Numbered from the stretch's first letter, positions 18,194 through 27,208 are shown. The stretch is DNA of 64,000 bases from Sporosarcina cascadiensis (GCF_009650995.1 NZ_WHVV01000002.1:1-64000), one strand, 5' to 3'. A program made the numbers and translations. The notes: generated from the sequence alone by a model not told the origin.

Positions 18194-18394
18194 TTACTGA
18201 GAGATGCCTTTAGAAAGCGGGATGGTCCAAGCTGGCCGTCTATCGAAATAAAATAGTGTGAAAAGCCTGTTTCCCTGATTGCGCTGCGATCTTCGAGGCA
18301 GGTTTTTATTTGTTATCATACAATCTGGGGAAATTGAACCTATTTCCATCGGGGCCTCGTCTAATGGCTGAACGGGCAGAAAGGGGGCAAGGGA

Positions 18395-18922
18395 TTGGAC
18401 AGGGAAGAAAAAGATTTCGTCCTGGAGAAAGTGATGGTCGAATACGGTGACGAACTGGTGCGGCTGGCCTACTCCTATGTGAAGGACGCTGATACAGCGA
18501 AAGATATGGTACAGAATACGTTCATCAAATGTTATGACCACTTGGATGGATTCCGATATGATGCTCAAATGAAAACATGGCTCTACCGCATTACGATCAA
18601 TGAATGCAAGGATTATCTGAAAAGCTGGAGCTATCGAATGATCCAGGTGAAAATTATGATCCAGTCAACTGCAAAGTCCGTGTCACCTTCAGTTGAAAAA
18701 ACGGTGATGGACCACTACGACCGCGCAGCCTTGAAGGAAACGGTCTTTTCGCTTCCGAAAATGTATCGGGAAGTGGTGTATCTCTATTATTATGAATCGC
18801 TGAAGACAGAAGAAATAGCTGATGTGCTGGACCTTCCGTTGAATACGGTGAAAACACGGATAAGACGGGCAAAGCAGAGATTGAAGCTGAAGATTGAGGA
18901 GGCTGGACTGAATGGAAGATAA
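18395..18922 (+). CDS. ECF-type RNA polymerase sigma factor
   Basis: 175 residues: sigma region 2 (ELVRLAYSYVKDADTAKDMVQNTFIKCY ending at KTWLYRITINECKDYL) and region 4 (LPKMYREVVYLYYYESLKTEEIADVL with NTVKTRIRRAKQRL). There is no sigma-1 or region 3, so it belongs to the extracytoplasmic function group. The TTG start follows AAGGGGGCAAGGGA. It overlaps the next gene, its likely anti-sigma factor, by 11 bp. Confidence 0.92.
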   Translation: MDREEKDFVLEKVMVEYGDELVRLAYSYVKDADTAKDMVQNTFIKCYDHLDGFRYDAQMKTWLYRITINECKDYLKSWSYRMIQVKIMIQSTAKSVSPSVEKTVMDHYDRAALKETVFSLPKMYREVVYLYYYESLKTEEIADVLDLPLNTVKTRIRRAKQRLKLKIEEAGLNGR

Positions 18923-19895
18923 GCGGATGAAAGCCTGGTCTGATCCCGAATTACGGTTTACAAAGGCGGACCGCGATCAGGTATTTAAAAAGATTCAGAG
19001 AGTGGATGGAGCAGGCGGTCGAGAGAAGAAACAGAGCATGTTCTTTACGGGCCTTGTTCCGCTGACGGTTTCATTGGTTGTCGTAAGTATCTGTCTGATT
19101 CTATTCCTTCCATCGCTGCTTCAATGGAATGTTGCGGACCAGGCTGCGGTTTCTATGAAAGATCAAACAGCCCTGACCGGTGCGGCTGCGGGGAATCAAG
19201 ACGTGACGACGGTGTTGTTTTCGATAAAAGACGAGGAGGACAGAGTGCCTGTCAATCTTTTATTTGCGTATCATCCAGATGGGGGAAAGTTGAAAGTATT
19301 ATCGATTCCCCGGGATACGTATGCCTCGATCCAGCGTAAAAATGAAGCCGCTTCTTTTGATAAGTTGACGTTTGCTTATGCTGATGGCGACGGGGCTGAA
19401 GGTATTAGGGCGACGGTGTCCGGCTTGTTAAATCTGCCGGTCGATTATTATGCGGTCATGGAGATGGAGGACTTTTCGATGATGATCGAATCTGTGGGCG
19501 GGATCGATTACGATCTGCAGGGAGATTTGCGGGTAAGGGCGATCTCCCAGGCTTCATTCGAATTTCACAAGGGGGCAAATCAATTGAACGGGGAAGAGTT
19601 CCTGGCGTTAGTGATGGATGCTACGGTCGGGAATAGCCTGGGTGATGAGAAATTTCTGCAACTCATGTCGAAAATGATCACGAAGATGGCAGATGGAGTT
19701 GCACTGGCACAGTTCAAAACGGAAGGGAATATTCCTGCTGATGAAATCCTGGTTGACCCATTGAAGATTCATTCCATACAAACGGTATCCATGCTTGATG
19801 GGATACAGGATACTACCAAAGGCGGGAAATACTATATAGCGTTTGAGGAGGACTTTTTACAAACAGTTTCGGAGGAGCTAACTGTATTTAAGTGA
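18912..19895 (+). CDS. Membrane anti-sigma-like protein with LCP domain
   Basis: 327 residues: an N-terminal cytoplasmic stretch of about 43, one membrane helix (about 44-66) and an extracytoplasmic LytR-CpsA-Psr domain with LLFAYHPDGG, LSIPRDTY, LTFAYADGDG and IESVGGIDYDL. LCP enzymes attach anionic polymers to peptidoglycan. The usual arginine-rich segment after the second acidic patch (R..D..GD..RQ..R) is not visible; the region reads VMDATVGNSLGDEKF. Catalysis may therefore be lost and the domain may serve as a sensor. Overlap with the sigma gene and the topology support an anti-sigma role (inference). Confidence 0.8.
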   Translation: MEDKRMKAWSDPELRFTKADRDQVFKKIQRVDGAGGREKKQSMFFTGLVPLTVSLVVVSICLILFLPSLLQWNVADQAAVSMKDQTALTGAAAGNQDVTTVLFSIKDEEDRVPVNLLFAYHPDGGKLKVLSIPRDTYASIQRKNEAASFDKLTFAYADGDGAEGIRATVSGLLNLPVDYYAVMEMEDFSMMIESVGGIDYDLQGDLRVRAISQASFEFHKGANQLNGEEFLALVMDATVGNSLGDEKFLQLMSKMITKMADGVALAQFKTEGNIPADEILVDPLKIHSIQTVSMLDGIQDTTKGGKYYIAFEEDFLQTVSEELTVFK

Positions 19896-19901
19896 AAAAC
19901 G

Positions 19902-19943
19902 GGCAAATAAACACGTTCAGGAAACTGACCGTGTTTATTTGCC
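19902..19943 (-). terminator. Perfect 14-bp hairpin, terminator on the minus strand
   Basis: GGCAAATAAACACG pairs perfectly with CGTGTTTATTTGCC around a 14-base loop. A T-run (CGTTTTTC) follows only on the minus strand, so it best terminates a leftward transcript, although the hairpin also lies just after the LCP gene. Confidence 0.7.
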
Positions 19944-19949
19944 GTATGA

Positions 19950-20036
19950 TCAGGCTGCCAAAGTCTCTGACCACTCCGAAAAGCCCATGAACTTCCTCAA
20001 AACATTCCACACCTCAGTCAATCCGCCTCCGCCCAT
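19950..20036 (-). CDS. Possible 28-residue peptide before a minus-strand terminator
   Basis: A minus-strand frame (MGGGGLTEVW ... FMGFSEWSETLAA) ends seven bases before a strong leftward terminator. The ribosome binding site is weak (AGGACTTTTTCCGT). The frame stays open further upstream without a better start. It could be a small protein, the tail of a decayed gene, or the 3' part of a small RNA. Confidence 0.3.
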   Translation of the reverse strand: MGGGGLTEVWNVLRKFMGFSEWSETLAA

Positions 20037-20139
20037 ACGGAAAAAGTCCTGTTTTCTGCTGCAATCAGACAGCGGTACAGGCGCCCCTCTTGTAATCTGC
20101 TAAAATAAGAGAAAAACGTATACAGACAGGTGAGGACAT

Positions 20140-20841
20140 ATGACAGAGCGTATTTTGATCGTAGAAGATGAAGAGAGCATCGCGCGTGTATTGCAGCTAG
20201 AGCTGGAATTTGAGAAGTATGAGACGGGTGTTGCGCATACCGGGACGGACGGATTGATTCTGTTCCGGGAAGAGAAATGGGATTTGGTGCTGCTGGATCT
20301 CATGCTGCCCGGGCTGAACGGGCTTGATGTGCTGCGCAGGATCCGTTCCCATGACGAGCATACGCCTGTCCTTTTATTGACGGCAAAGAATGATGTCGAG
20401 GATAAGGTGAAGGGGCTGGATCTCGGGGCGAATGATTATATTACGAAGCCTTTTGAAATTGAGGAGCTGCTGGCGAGAATCCGTACGGCGCTGCGCATTG
20501 CGGGGCATGAGCCCGGGGAAGCTGCGGATCCGGATTTGCTGGTGTTGGGCGATTTGTCGCTGCATCAGCTGTCGCGTGAAGTGCACCGGGGAGAGCAGTC
20601 GGTCGAACTGACGCCGCGGGAATTTGATTTGCTGCAGCATCTGCTGAAACATCCGAATCAAGTCCTGTCGCGTGAGCAGCTGCTGGATGCGGTGTGGGGT
20701 TATGATTATTTTGGAGATACGAATGTGGTCGATGTCTATATCCGCTATGTGCGCAAGAAGATTGACGGCGGTGAGGCATCGCTGATCCATACAGTGCGCG
20801 GGGTCGGCTATGTGCTGAAGGAGCCGGTGCATGAAGCTTAA
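20140..20841 (+). CDS. OmpR-family response regulator (YkoG-like)
   Basis: 233 residues: a receiver domain with the acidic pair in VEDEES, phosphoacceptor Asp53 in LLDLMLPG and Lys102 in ITKPFE, then a winged-helix DNA-binding domain (ELTPREFDLLQHLL ... VVDVYIRYVRKKI ... IHTVRGVGYVL). It overlaps the kinase gene by 11 bp. The order regulator, kinase, two PepSY proteins is that of ykoGHIJ in B. subtilis. Confidence 0.93.
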   Translation: MTERILIVEDEESIARVLQLELEFEKYETGVAHTGTDGLILFREEKWDLVLLDLMLPGLNGLDVLRRIRSHDEHTPVLLLTAKNDVEDKVKGLDLGANDYITKPFEIEELLARIRTALRIAGHEPGEAADPDLLVLGDLSLHQLSREVHRGEQSVELTPREFDLLQHLLKHPNQVLSREQLLDAVWGYDYFGDTNVVDVYIRYVRKKIDGGEASLIHTVRGVGYVLKEPVHEA

Positions 20842-22165
20842 GACGAAGATCCATCTGTTTTCGACGGTGCTGATGCTGTTCATCCTGGCGCTCAGCAATA
20901 GCGGGATTTATGTGATCTTTAAGCAGCTGGCCTATACGACCGAATATCAGCAGCTGATCCATCGTTCGAAGGAGCTGACGGAAGGCCTGAGCCGCGTGCA
21001 TGATGAAGAGGAAGTCAGCGATGTGCTGCGGACGTACATCAATCCGGAAAGTATGCTGCGGGTAACGGATGAAGAAGGGAAAGAGATCAAGACGCTGGTT
21101 TCGACAAAAGAGCTCGAGAATTATGAGCTGTCGTTTGATGAGGATGACTATTCGATCGGCCAGGTCAATGGCGCGGCGGTGATGATGACGAAAGTACCGG
21201 TGATCTGGCTGGACGGGGACGTCGCCTATATCGAGATTGCCCAGATTTTGCGGGACTCGAGCCGCAGCCTTCATTTACTGAAATTCATCCTGCTCGGGGT
21301 GACGCTGCTGGCGATGATTCCGATTACGCTGTCGAGCATGACGCTCGGTAAAGTGGTGACGCAGCCGATCTTTAAGCTGATTGCGACGATGCGCGCGAGC
21401 AGGAAATCGGGAAAATATGAGAAGCTGGCGGCATTGGACGGCAAAGACGAGCTGGCGGAGATGAGCCAGACATTCAACGAAATGATGGAGCAGCTCGAGC
21501 AGAACTATCAAAAGCAAGAGAAGTTCGTGTCGAATGCTTCCCATGAGCTGAAGACGCCGCTGACCATTATGGAAGGATATGGGCGCTTGCTGAAACGGCA
21601 GGGCTTCGACAACAAGCAGGTTGCGGACGAAGCACTGACGGCGATTCTCAATGAAACGGCGCGGATGAAAGAGCTGATCGAGCAGATGCTGCAGATGGCG
21701 AAAAGCAAGGATCCTCTGGCCTTCACGTTTGCGCAGGCGGATGTGACGCAGATTGTCAAAGAGACGGTGGAGCCGTTGCGTGTCGCTTCGGGACGGACCA
21801 TTACGTTCGCGGATCCGGGCAGGCTGCCGGTTTCAACGGACGAAAAGCGGCTGAAGCAGCTGCTGTTTATTTTATTGGATAATGCGAGAAAATACAGTGA
21901 CGGGGAAATTCAGGTGCGTGCCTGGCAGGAAGAGCGGGCGGTCGTGATGGAAGTACAGGATCATGGAGAAGGAATTGACGCACAGCATCTGCCTCATCTA
22001 TTTGACCGATTTTATCGGGTGCAGGAAGACCGTGCCCGCAAAACAGGCGGTACCGGACTTGGTCTTGCGATTGCGAAAGATCTGGCGAACGGGATCCGGG
22101 CGGAACTGCAGGTGGAAAGTGTGCGCGGAGACGGGACGACTATGCGGATCACGCTGCCTCGCTGA
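20831..22165 (+). CDS. Sensor histidine kinase (YkoH-like)
   Basis: 444 residues with two membrane helices (about 8-30 and 149-170) flanking an extracytoplasmic sensor, then HAMP, a dimerisation domain with phosphorylated His238 in SNASHELKTPLT, and an ATPase domain with DNARKYSDG, DHGEGI and GGTGLGLAIAKDL. It should phosphorylate the regulator encoded upstream. The stimulus is unknown; the PepSY proteins that follow could feed it. Confidence 0.93.
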   Translation: MKLKTKIHLFSTVLMLFILALSNSGIYVIFKQLAYTTEYQQLIHRSKELTEGLSRVHDEEEVSDVLRTYINPESMLRVTDEEGKEIKTLVSTKELENYELSFDEDDYSIGQVNGAAVMMTKVPVIWLDGDVAYIEIAQILRDSSRSLHLLKFILLGVTLLAMIPITLSSMTLGKVVTQPIFKLIATMRASRKSGKYEKLAALDGKDELAEMSQTFNEMMEQLEQNYQKQEKFVSNASHELKTPLTIMEGYGRLLKRQGFDNKQVADEALTAILNETARMKELIEQMLQMAKSKDPLAFTFAQADVTQIVKETVEPLRVASGRTITFADPGRLPVSTDEKRLKQLLFILLDNARKYSDGEIQVRAWQEERAVVMEVQDHGEGIDAQHLPHLFDRFYRVQEDRARKTGGTGLGLAIAKDLANGIRAELQVESVRGDGTTMRITLPR

Positions 22166-22219
22166 TTCTCAGGGAATTCTAATGATTGCGGAATATAATG
22201 GAAGGAAATGAGGTGACGG

Positions 22220-22939
22220 ATGATGAGTTGGTGGAAGAAGCCGTGGATGCTGCCGCTTTTATTGGCGGTGGTCATTGTGATGGGAAGCAACTGGTATATC
22301 AAGCAGATCATGCATCAGGACGCTGTGCCGAAAGAGGAAGTGAAGTCGCGTCTGGAGTCGATGTATCAGGGGTCGGTCGAGCAGCTGACAGAAGGGGCTG
22401 ACGGCTATGAGGCGGAGATACGCAGGAACGGCGCGTTATACAGTGCGACGGTCGACCATAAGACGGGCAAGGTATTGGCGCTGACTTTATTGAGTGAAGC
22501 GGAACCGGAAGTGGCGGTGAAACCTGAACCTGAAGCAGAAAAGGCCGAGCCTGCTGGTGATGTTGCACCTGTGGAGAAACCTGCCGCGGTGCCATTGCCG
22601 AAATCGGAAGAACAGCCGAAACCTGCACCTGCGCCTGAACCTGCACCAAAGCCTGCAGAAAAACCGGTTGCGAAGCCACAGCCAAAACCAGCGCCGGCAC
22701 CAGCACCAGCACCAAAACAGTCCGTGCTGCTGACATCGCAGCAAGCTGCAAATATTGCACTGAGGCAGTTGAACGCCAAGGTTCCTGTGGAAGTGGATGA
22801 CATTGATTTCGTTGAGACACAGCAGGGCGGCTATTATTTAGTGGAGCTGGAGCTGGATACCGACGCCGATCTGGATGAGGTGGTCTATCAGATTCATGCG
22901 ATCTCAGGCAAGGTCATGTCGGTGGAGTGGGATGACTAG
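22220..22939 (+). CDS. PepSY-domain protein with proline-rich linker (YkoI-like)
   Basis: 239 residues: one N-terminal membrane helix (about 8-25), a PepSY-like segment (about 35-95), a long Pro/Ala/Lys/Glu linker of PAPAPEPAPKP type (about 98-168), and a C-terminal PepSY domain (SQQAANIALRQL ... GGYYLVELELD ... AISGKVMSVEW). PepSY domains are thought to bind or inhibit extracytoplasmic proteases. The linker could let the second domain reach through the cell wall. Follows GAGGTGACGG; an adjacent ATG at 22223 is equally possible. Confidence 0.82.
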   Translation: MMSWWKKPWMLPLLLAVVIVMGSNWYIKQIMHQDAVPKEEVKSRLESMYQGSVEQLTEGADGYEAEIRRNGALYSATVDHKTGKVLALTLLSEAEPEVAVKPEPEAEKAEPAGDVAPVEKPAAVPLPKSEEQPKPAPAPEPAPKPAEKPVAKPQPKPAPAPAPAPKQSVLLTSQQAANIALRQLNAKVPVEVDDIDFVETQQGGYYLVELELDTDADLDEVVYQIHAISGKVMSVEWDD

Positions 22940-23053
22940 GAATGGGAAATTCCTCCTTTACTGAGAATCTCTCATCATTTTCTAATGAAGTCCTTCCTCT
23001 TTTCTCAGAAACCCGGGGTACAGTGGGGGTAGAGAAGAAAGGAGGAGAATTCG

Positions 23054-23659
23054 ATGAATAAATGGATGGCGTTTCCAGCTTTGGCGGGTATCTTAACAAT
23101 CGGCGGAGTGGCGGCTGCAACAAGCAGTCCTTCAGCTGAACCGGTGGAAGAGCCCGTATTGAGTCACGAAGAAGTGAGCGGAATCGCACAGCAGCACGCC
23201 TCTGGCGAAGTCACGGAAGTGAAGCTGGACCGCGAGCAAGGCCGGGTAGTCTACGACATCGAACTTTCAGATTCAACCATCCAGACAGACATGGAGGTAG
23301 ATGCGCAGACAGGCGATGTACTGAAGATCGAGAAAGAAGCGGCGGAAGTGGAACCTGAAAAGGGAATCCGGCAACCGGCAAGTTTTGATCAACCGGCAGA
23401 GCTGTCTGCGTCAACCAACCATACGCTGACCGTCGTTTCTTCATCTGACGAACAGCCTGCCCGGTCCTTGCTGACGAAAAAAGAAGCGATCGAAATTGCC
23501 AGGCAGCATGCAGTCGGCAAATTGACCGATGTGGACATTGAGAAGGAAAAAGAAGACGGTAAAACTTTTTATGAGATTGAACTGGAAGACGAGTTTTTCG
23601 AGTACGAAATTTTGATGGATGCCGAAACAGGCAGCATCATTTCATTTGAACAAGACTGA
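23054..23659 (+). CDS. Exported protein with two PepSY domains (YkoJ-like)
   Basis: 201 residues: a signal peptide or anchor (MNKWMAFPALAGILTIGGVAAA), then two PepSY repeats (SHEEVSGIAQQHASGEVTEV ... DAQTGDVLKIE and TKKEAIEIARQHAVGKLTDV ... DAETGSIISFE) joined by a serine-rich linker. AGGAGGAGAATTCG is a strong ribosome binding site. It has a 114-bp gap to the previous PepSY gene. It is likely part of the same envelope-stress system. Confidence 0.85.
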   Translation: MNKWMAFPALAGILTIGGVAAATSSPSAEPVEEPVLSHEEVSGIAQQHASGEVTEVKLDREQGRVVYDIELSDSTIQTDMEVDAQTGDVLKIEKEAAEVEPEKGIRQPASFDQPAELSASTNHTLTVVSSSDEQPARSLLTKKEAIEIARQHAVGKLTDVDIEKEKEDGKTFYEIELEDEFFEYEILMDAETGSIISFEQD

Positions 23660-23718
23660 AACCACCCACAAACTATCAGTCAGCGGTAAAAGCATACAAA
23701 CACACACATAAAACACAG

Positions 23719-23757
23719 AAGGCTGCGCGGGGAATGAATTCCTTGGGCAGCTTTTTC
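23719..23757 (+). terminator. Intrinsic terminator after the PepSY gene
   Basis: AAGGCTGC pairs with GCAGCTTTTT, with an inner GGAAT/ATTCC pairing, followed by a T-run. Confidence 0.75.
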
Positions 23758-23770
23758 ATTGCGCACAGTA

Positions 23771-23917
23771 TCTGGGGCGGCTGAAGCTCATAAACACCCG
23801 ACAAGTGATCATTGCGGCTGTGCAGGCGCTCATACTTCCCGGCCGTGCGCTCATACCGGTTCCGCAGGCGCTCATAGACAGCTGCTCCGTGATCATACAC
23901 TCCTTTTAAGTGATCAT
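23771..23917 (-). repeat. Seven-unit 21-bp array A
   Basis: Seven CAT trinucleotides lie exactly 21 bp apart (first bases at 23789, 23810, 23831, 23852, 23873, 23894 and 23915). Read on the minus strand each unit begins ATGATCA or ATGAGC. The class order 5' to 3' is GATCA, GATCA, GAGCG, GAGCG, GAGCG, GATCA, GAGCT. The other bases of each unit are not conserved. The array lies between a plus-strand terminator and the glycerate kinase promoter region. Confidence 0.9.
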
Positions 23918-24014
23918 GGAACGATGTTTCACCCTGAAAGACGGCAGTTTCAACTTGGAAAATGAAAACTCACTTTAATTTCTGCTACACTGAAACTAAA
24001 AAGAGGTGGAGTGC

Positions 24015-25151
24015 ATGAAGATACTCATAGCGCCCGACGCGTTCAAAGGCAGCCTGACGGCGAATGAAGCGGCGGCTGCGATGCGGGCGGGTGTGGAGCG
24101 AGCCATGCCGGAGGCGGAGACGATATGCCTTCCTGTTGCAGATGGCGGGGAAGGGACGATGGCTGCGCTCGTATCAGCAACAGATGGAAATGTTAAGACA
24201 TTGACAGTGAACGATCCGCTGGGACGGCAAACCGAAGCGCAGCTCGGAATTCTCGGCGACGGAGAAACTACGGTCATTGAACTCGCGCAGGCCTCCGGTT
24301 TGCTGTTGCTGGCACCCGACGAACTCAATCCGATGCACGCTTCTACATATGGTACGGGCCAATTAATTCGGCAGGCGCTCGACGATGGGTACCGTAAATT
24401 GATCATCGGCCTCGGCGGCAGCGCGACGAACGACGGAGGTACCGGTTTACTCGAAGCGCTGGGTGTGAAATTCTCCGATGCAGACGGAAATTTGCTGCAA
24501 ATGAAAGGTTCGGCACTTCCGCAGATTGCGGGCATCGACTGCTCGCAGCTGGACGGACGTTTGAAAACGGCAGACATTCGGATTGCTTCCGATGTACAAA
24601 ATCCTTTTGTCGGTGAAAACGGCGCTTCCTCTATCTTCGGCCCGCAAAAAGGGGCTGATGAACAGATGGTCAAAGCGCTGGACGACGGATTGCGTCATTT
24701 TGCCGATCTGACGGAACAGCAGACAGGCATGCGTCTTCACGATTATCAGGGAGCAGGAGCGGCGGGCGGCAGTGCGGGCGCTTTGCTTGCTTACTGCGGA
24801 GCAAATTTGGAAAGCGGCATTGAAGTCGTACTGGAAACAGCCGGCTTCGCGAAACATTTGGCTGCCGCAGATTTCATTCTGACGGGGGAAGGCAGGACAG
24901 ATCTGCAGACGCTGGAGGGAAAAGCGCTGATGGGCATTGCGAAAACCGCGAAAGCGAATGAAGTGCCGGTAGCCGTCATATCGGGTTCGATTGAGGAGCA
25001 GGCGCGGCCGCTTCTGGAGCAATGGTTTTCCGTTCTGTGTGCTTTGGATGAAGGCGGACATCCTGCAACAGAGCTTATGGCGGACGCTGCAAATCATCTC
25101 GCCGCGAGGACCGCGGAACTGATGCCGAATTTACCTGCAGCTTTTCAGTAG
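24015..25151 (+). CDS. glxK: Glycerate kinase
   Basis: 378 residues of the GarK/GlxK family: KILIAPDAFKGSLTANEAA at the start, VADGGEGTMAAL, GLGGSATNDGGTGLLEALG, FVGENGASSIFGPQKGA and TGEGRTDLQTLEGK. It phosphorylates D-glycerate with ATP to a phosphoglycerate, feeding glycolysis. ATG 24015 has GAGGTGG about six bases upstream; a GTG at 24006 overlaps that site. A D-glycerate-type dehydrogenase is encoded at 52275, though not adjacent. A terminator follows at 25184. Confidence 0.93.
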   Translation: MKILIAPDAFKGSLTANEAAAAMRAGVERAMPEAETICLPVADGGEGTMAALVSATDGNVKTLTVNDPLGRQTEAQLGILGDGETTVIELAQASGLLLLAPDELNPMHASTYGTGQLIRQALDDGYRKLIIGLGGSATNDGGTGLLEALGVKFSDADGNLLQMKGSALPQIAGIDCSQLDGRLKTADIRIASDVQNPFVGENGASSIFGPQKGADEQMVKALDDGLRHFADLTEQQTGMRLHDYQGAGAAGGSAGALLAYCGANLESGIEVVLETAGFAKHLAAADFILTGEGRTDLQTLEGKALMGIAKTAKANEVPVAVISGSIEEQARPLLEQWFSVLCALDEGGHPATELMADAANHLAARTAELMPNLPAAFQ

Positions 25152-25183
25152 TCAATTGCTATTATAATATAGTATAGTACAAG

Positions 25184-25213
25184 AACCTTGTTCATTTTCA
25201 GGCAAGGTTTTTT
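25184..25213 (+). terminator. Intrinsic terminator after glxK
   Basis: AACCTTG pairs with CAAGGTT, followed by TTTTGT. Confidence 0.75.
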
Positions 25214-25271
25214 GTCTTGCCAAGCATAGACTGACGGCAGGCAGGGTATATAGATAACAGGAGGTGGTCAA

Positions 25272-26699
25272 ATGTTTGAAAACGCTTTAAATTGGCTGGT
25301 GGGACCGGCGAATAATTTTATTTGGACGTATATTCTAATTGGACTATTATTGGCAGCTGGTCTGTATTTCACGATTCGCACGAAATTTGTACAAGTGCGT
25401 TTGTTCAGAGAGATGTTTCGTTTGATTGTGGAAAAGAAAGACAGCAATGACGGTGTGTCACCGTTCCAGGCATTTACGATCAGTGCAGCTTCACGTGTAG
25501 GAACCGGTAACGTCGCAGGGGTAGCTCTGGCGATCGGGATCGGCGGGCCGGGCGCGGTGTTTTGGATGTGGATCATTGCGTTCATCGGGATGGCGACCGG
25601 ATTCATTGAGAGTACGCTCGCACAGGTCTATAAAGTGAAAGACGGCGAGACGTTCCGCGGTGGACCGGCGTATTATATGCAGAAGGCGCTCGGAATGCGG
25701 AAACTCGGTATTGTCTTCGCGGTATTACTGACCATTTGTTTCGGATTCATTTTTAATGCGGTGCAGTCGAATACTATCAGCCAGTCCTTTATGGATGTTT
25801 TTGGGATTCCTGACTGGACTGTCGGAATCGGCTTGATCCTGCTGACTGCAGTCATCGTGTTCGGCGGCGTGCAGCGGATCGTGAAAGTGACGCAGACAAT
25901 TGTTCCTGTCATGGCGACCTTCTATATTATTGTCGCGCTGTTCATTGTCATCATGAACATTACGCAGGTTCCTGCGATGTTCATGCTCATTATCGAGCAC
26001 GCTTTCGGCATCAAGGAAATGGTCGGAGGCGGTATCGGTGCGGCGATCATGCAGGGTGTCCGCCGTGGTTTATTCTCCAATGAAGCTGGTATGGGTAGTG
26101 TGCCGAATGCGGCAGCAACGGCGAACGTCTCACATCCGGCAAAGCAGGGGCTCGTTCAGAGTCTCGGCGTGTTCTTTGATACGATTATTATCTGTTCGGC
26201 AACGGCATTCATTATTCTGCTAGGCGGGCTGTATGAGTCCGGTGAAACGAACGGAATCTTGCTGACGCAGGCTTCCATGGCGGTGCACGTTGGTGCGTGG
26301 GCTCCTTATTTCATTGCCGTCGCGATCATGTTCTTCGCGTTCAGTTCCATTATCGGCAACTATTACTACGGTGAAACGAATATCGAATTCATCCATGCGA
26401 ATAAAGGCTGGAAATATGCGTATCAGATACTCGTGCTCGGGATGGTATTTCTTGGAGCGGTTGCGAAGGTGCAGGTTGTTTGGGACATGGCAGATCTGTT
26501 CATGGGGCTCATGGCAATCATCAACCTCGTCGTCATTGTCCTGCTCGGTAAAGTTGCCTTCCAAGTGCTCGACGATTTTACCGTACAGAGAAAGGCAGGG
26601 AAAAACCCTGTATTTAAAGCTTCCACCATACCGGGACTAAAAGGTGCGGAGTGCTGGGAAGATACACCTGAAAAACCGGAAGAGCGATTGCGGCCATAA
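25272..26699 (+). CDS. Sodium:alanine symporter (AgcS family)
   Basis: 475 residues with about ten predicted membrane helices and AgcS signatures: TISAASRVGTGNVAGVALAI near residue 75, FRGGPAYYMQKALG, and GVRRGLFSNEAGMGSVPNAAATA near residue 265. The family imports alanine, glycine or glutamine with sodium. The start follows AGGAGGTGGTCAA. Single-gene unit ending in a terminator at 26813. Confidence 0.92.
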   Translation: MFENALNWLVGPANNFIWTYILIGLLLAAGLYFTIRTKFVQVRLFREMFRLIVEKKDSNDGVSPFQAFTISAASRVGTGNVAGVALAIGIGGPGAVFWMWIIAFIGMATGFIESTLAQVYKVKDGETFRGGPAYYMQKALGMRKLGIVFAVLLTICFGFIFNAVQSNTISQSFMDVFGIPDWTVGIGLILLTAVIVFGGVQRIVKVTQTIVPVMATFYIIVALFIVIMNITQVPAMFMLIIEHAFGIKEMVGGGIGAAIMQGVRRGLFSNEAGMGSVPNAAATANVSHPAKQGLVQSLGVFFDTIIICSATAFIILLGGLYESGETNGILLTQASMAVHVGAWAPYFIAVAIMFFAFSSIIGNYYYGETNIEFIHANKGWKYAYQILVLGMVFLGAVAKVQVVWDMADLFMGLMAIINLVVIVLLGKVAFQVLDDFTVQRKAGKNPVFKASTIPGLKGAECWEDTPEKPEERLRP

Positions 26700-26812
26700 A
26701 AATCCGTCTCGATATCCATATGCCATATAGCACAGAAAACAGCTGTGATTTTATTTTCCGTCAAGGCATATAAAGTTTGATTTTGATAAAATATTTACCT
26801 GTAAAATGAAAG

Positions 26813-26854
26813 GATCTTAGTTCAGAAGGTACATTCTGAGCTGAGATTCTTTTT
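26813..26854 (+). terminator. Intrinsic terminator after the symporter
   Basis: GATCTTAGTTCAGAA pairs over 15 positions (three G-U) with TTCTGAGCTGAGATT, followed by CTTTTT. Confidence 0.8.
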
Positions 26855-26925
26855 ATGCTTTACAAGTTTAACCACTACATGTTAGGGTATTACTTGTACA
26901 TAAGACACTATATATAGTATTTTCG

Positions 26926-27208
26926 ATGAATCGGTACCATCAACGGTTTAAAAGGGAATCCGCTTAAAAACGGAGCTGCCCCCGCAACTGAGGGCATGGA
27001 CGACTGTCTGGATTATACCCACTGCCCTCTAAGGCGGGAAGGGAGACAGGAGGACGATGTGCCAGCCAGGAGACCTGCCATTCTATCCGCAATACATTCT
27101 TCGGGGAGGAAGAATGGAAGCAACAGGCAAGGAACATTATCTGCCACTAGACTTCCATTTATTACCATTAGACTATAATGGCTCCCGGATGATTGGGAGT
27201 CTTTTTTA
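26926..27208 (+). promoter_or_regulatory. Cobalamin riboswitch controlling the RNR operon
   Basis: The aptamer core is clear: AAAAGGGAATCCG, then GGAGCTGCCCCCGCAACTG, and the B12 box AGCCAGGAGACCTGCC at about 27064-27079. An intrinsic terminator (GGCTCCC 27180-27186, GGGAGTC 27195-27201, six T) ends 31 bp before the nrdE start, so the expected mode is premature termination when B12 is plentiful. The operon encodes a B12-independent reductase, which makes sense if the cell also has a B12-dependent one elsewhere. Confidence 0.93.

Noticed and set aside
18255..18312. Possible terminator AAAGCCTG ... CAGGTTTTT before the sigma gene
   Set aside because: The stem is short and the loop is over 30 bases, so I did not list it as a feature.
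20441..21274. 277-codon minus-strand frame opposite the response regulator and kinase
   Set aside because: Shadow frame, His/Arg/Gln-rich as expected from antisense of GC-rich coding DNA.
23771..23917. The 21-bp arrays as a CRISPR
   Set aside because: Units share only seven or eight bases, the period is 21 bp, there is no constant 25-40 bp repeat and no cas gene in the window.
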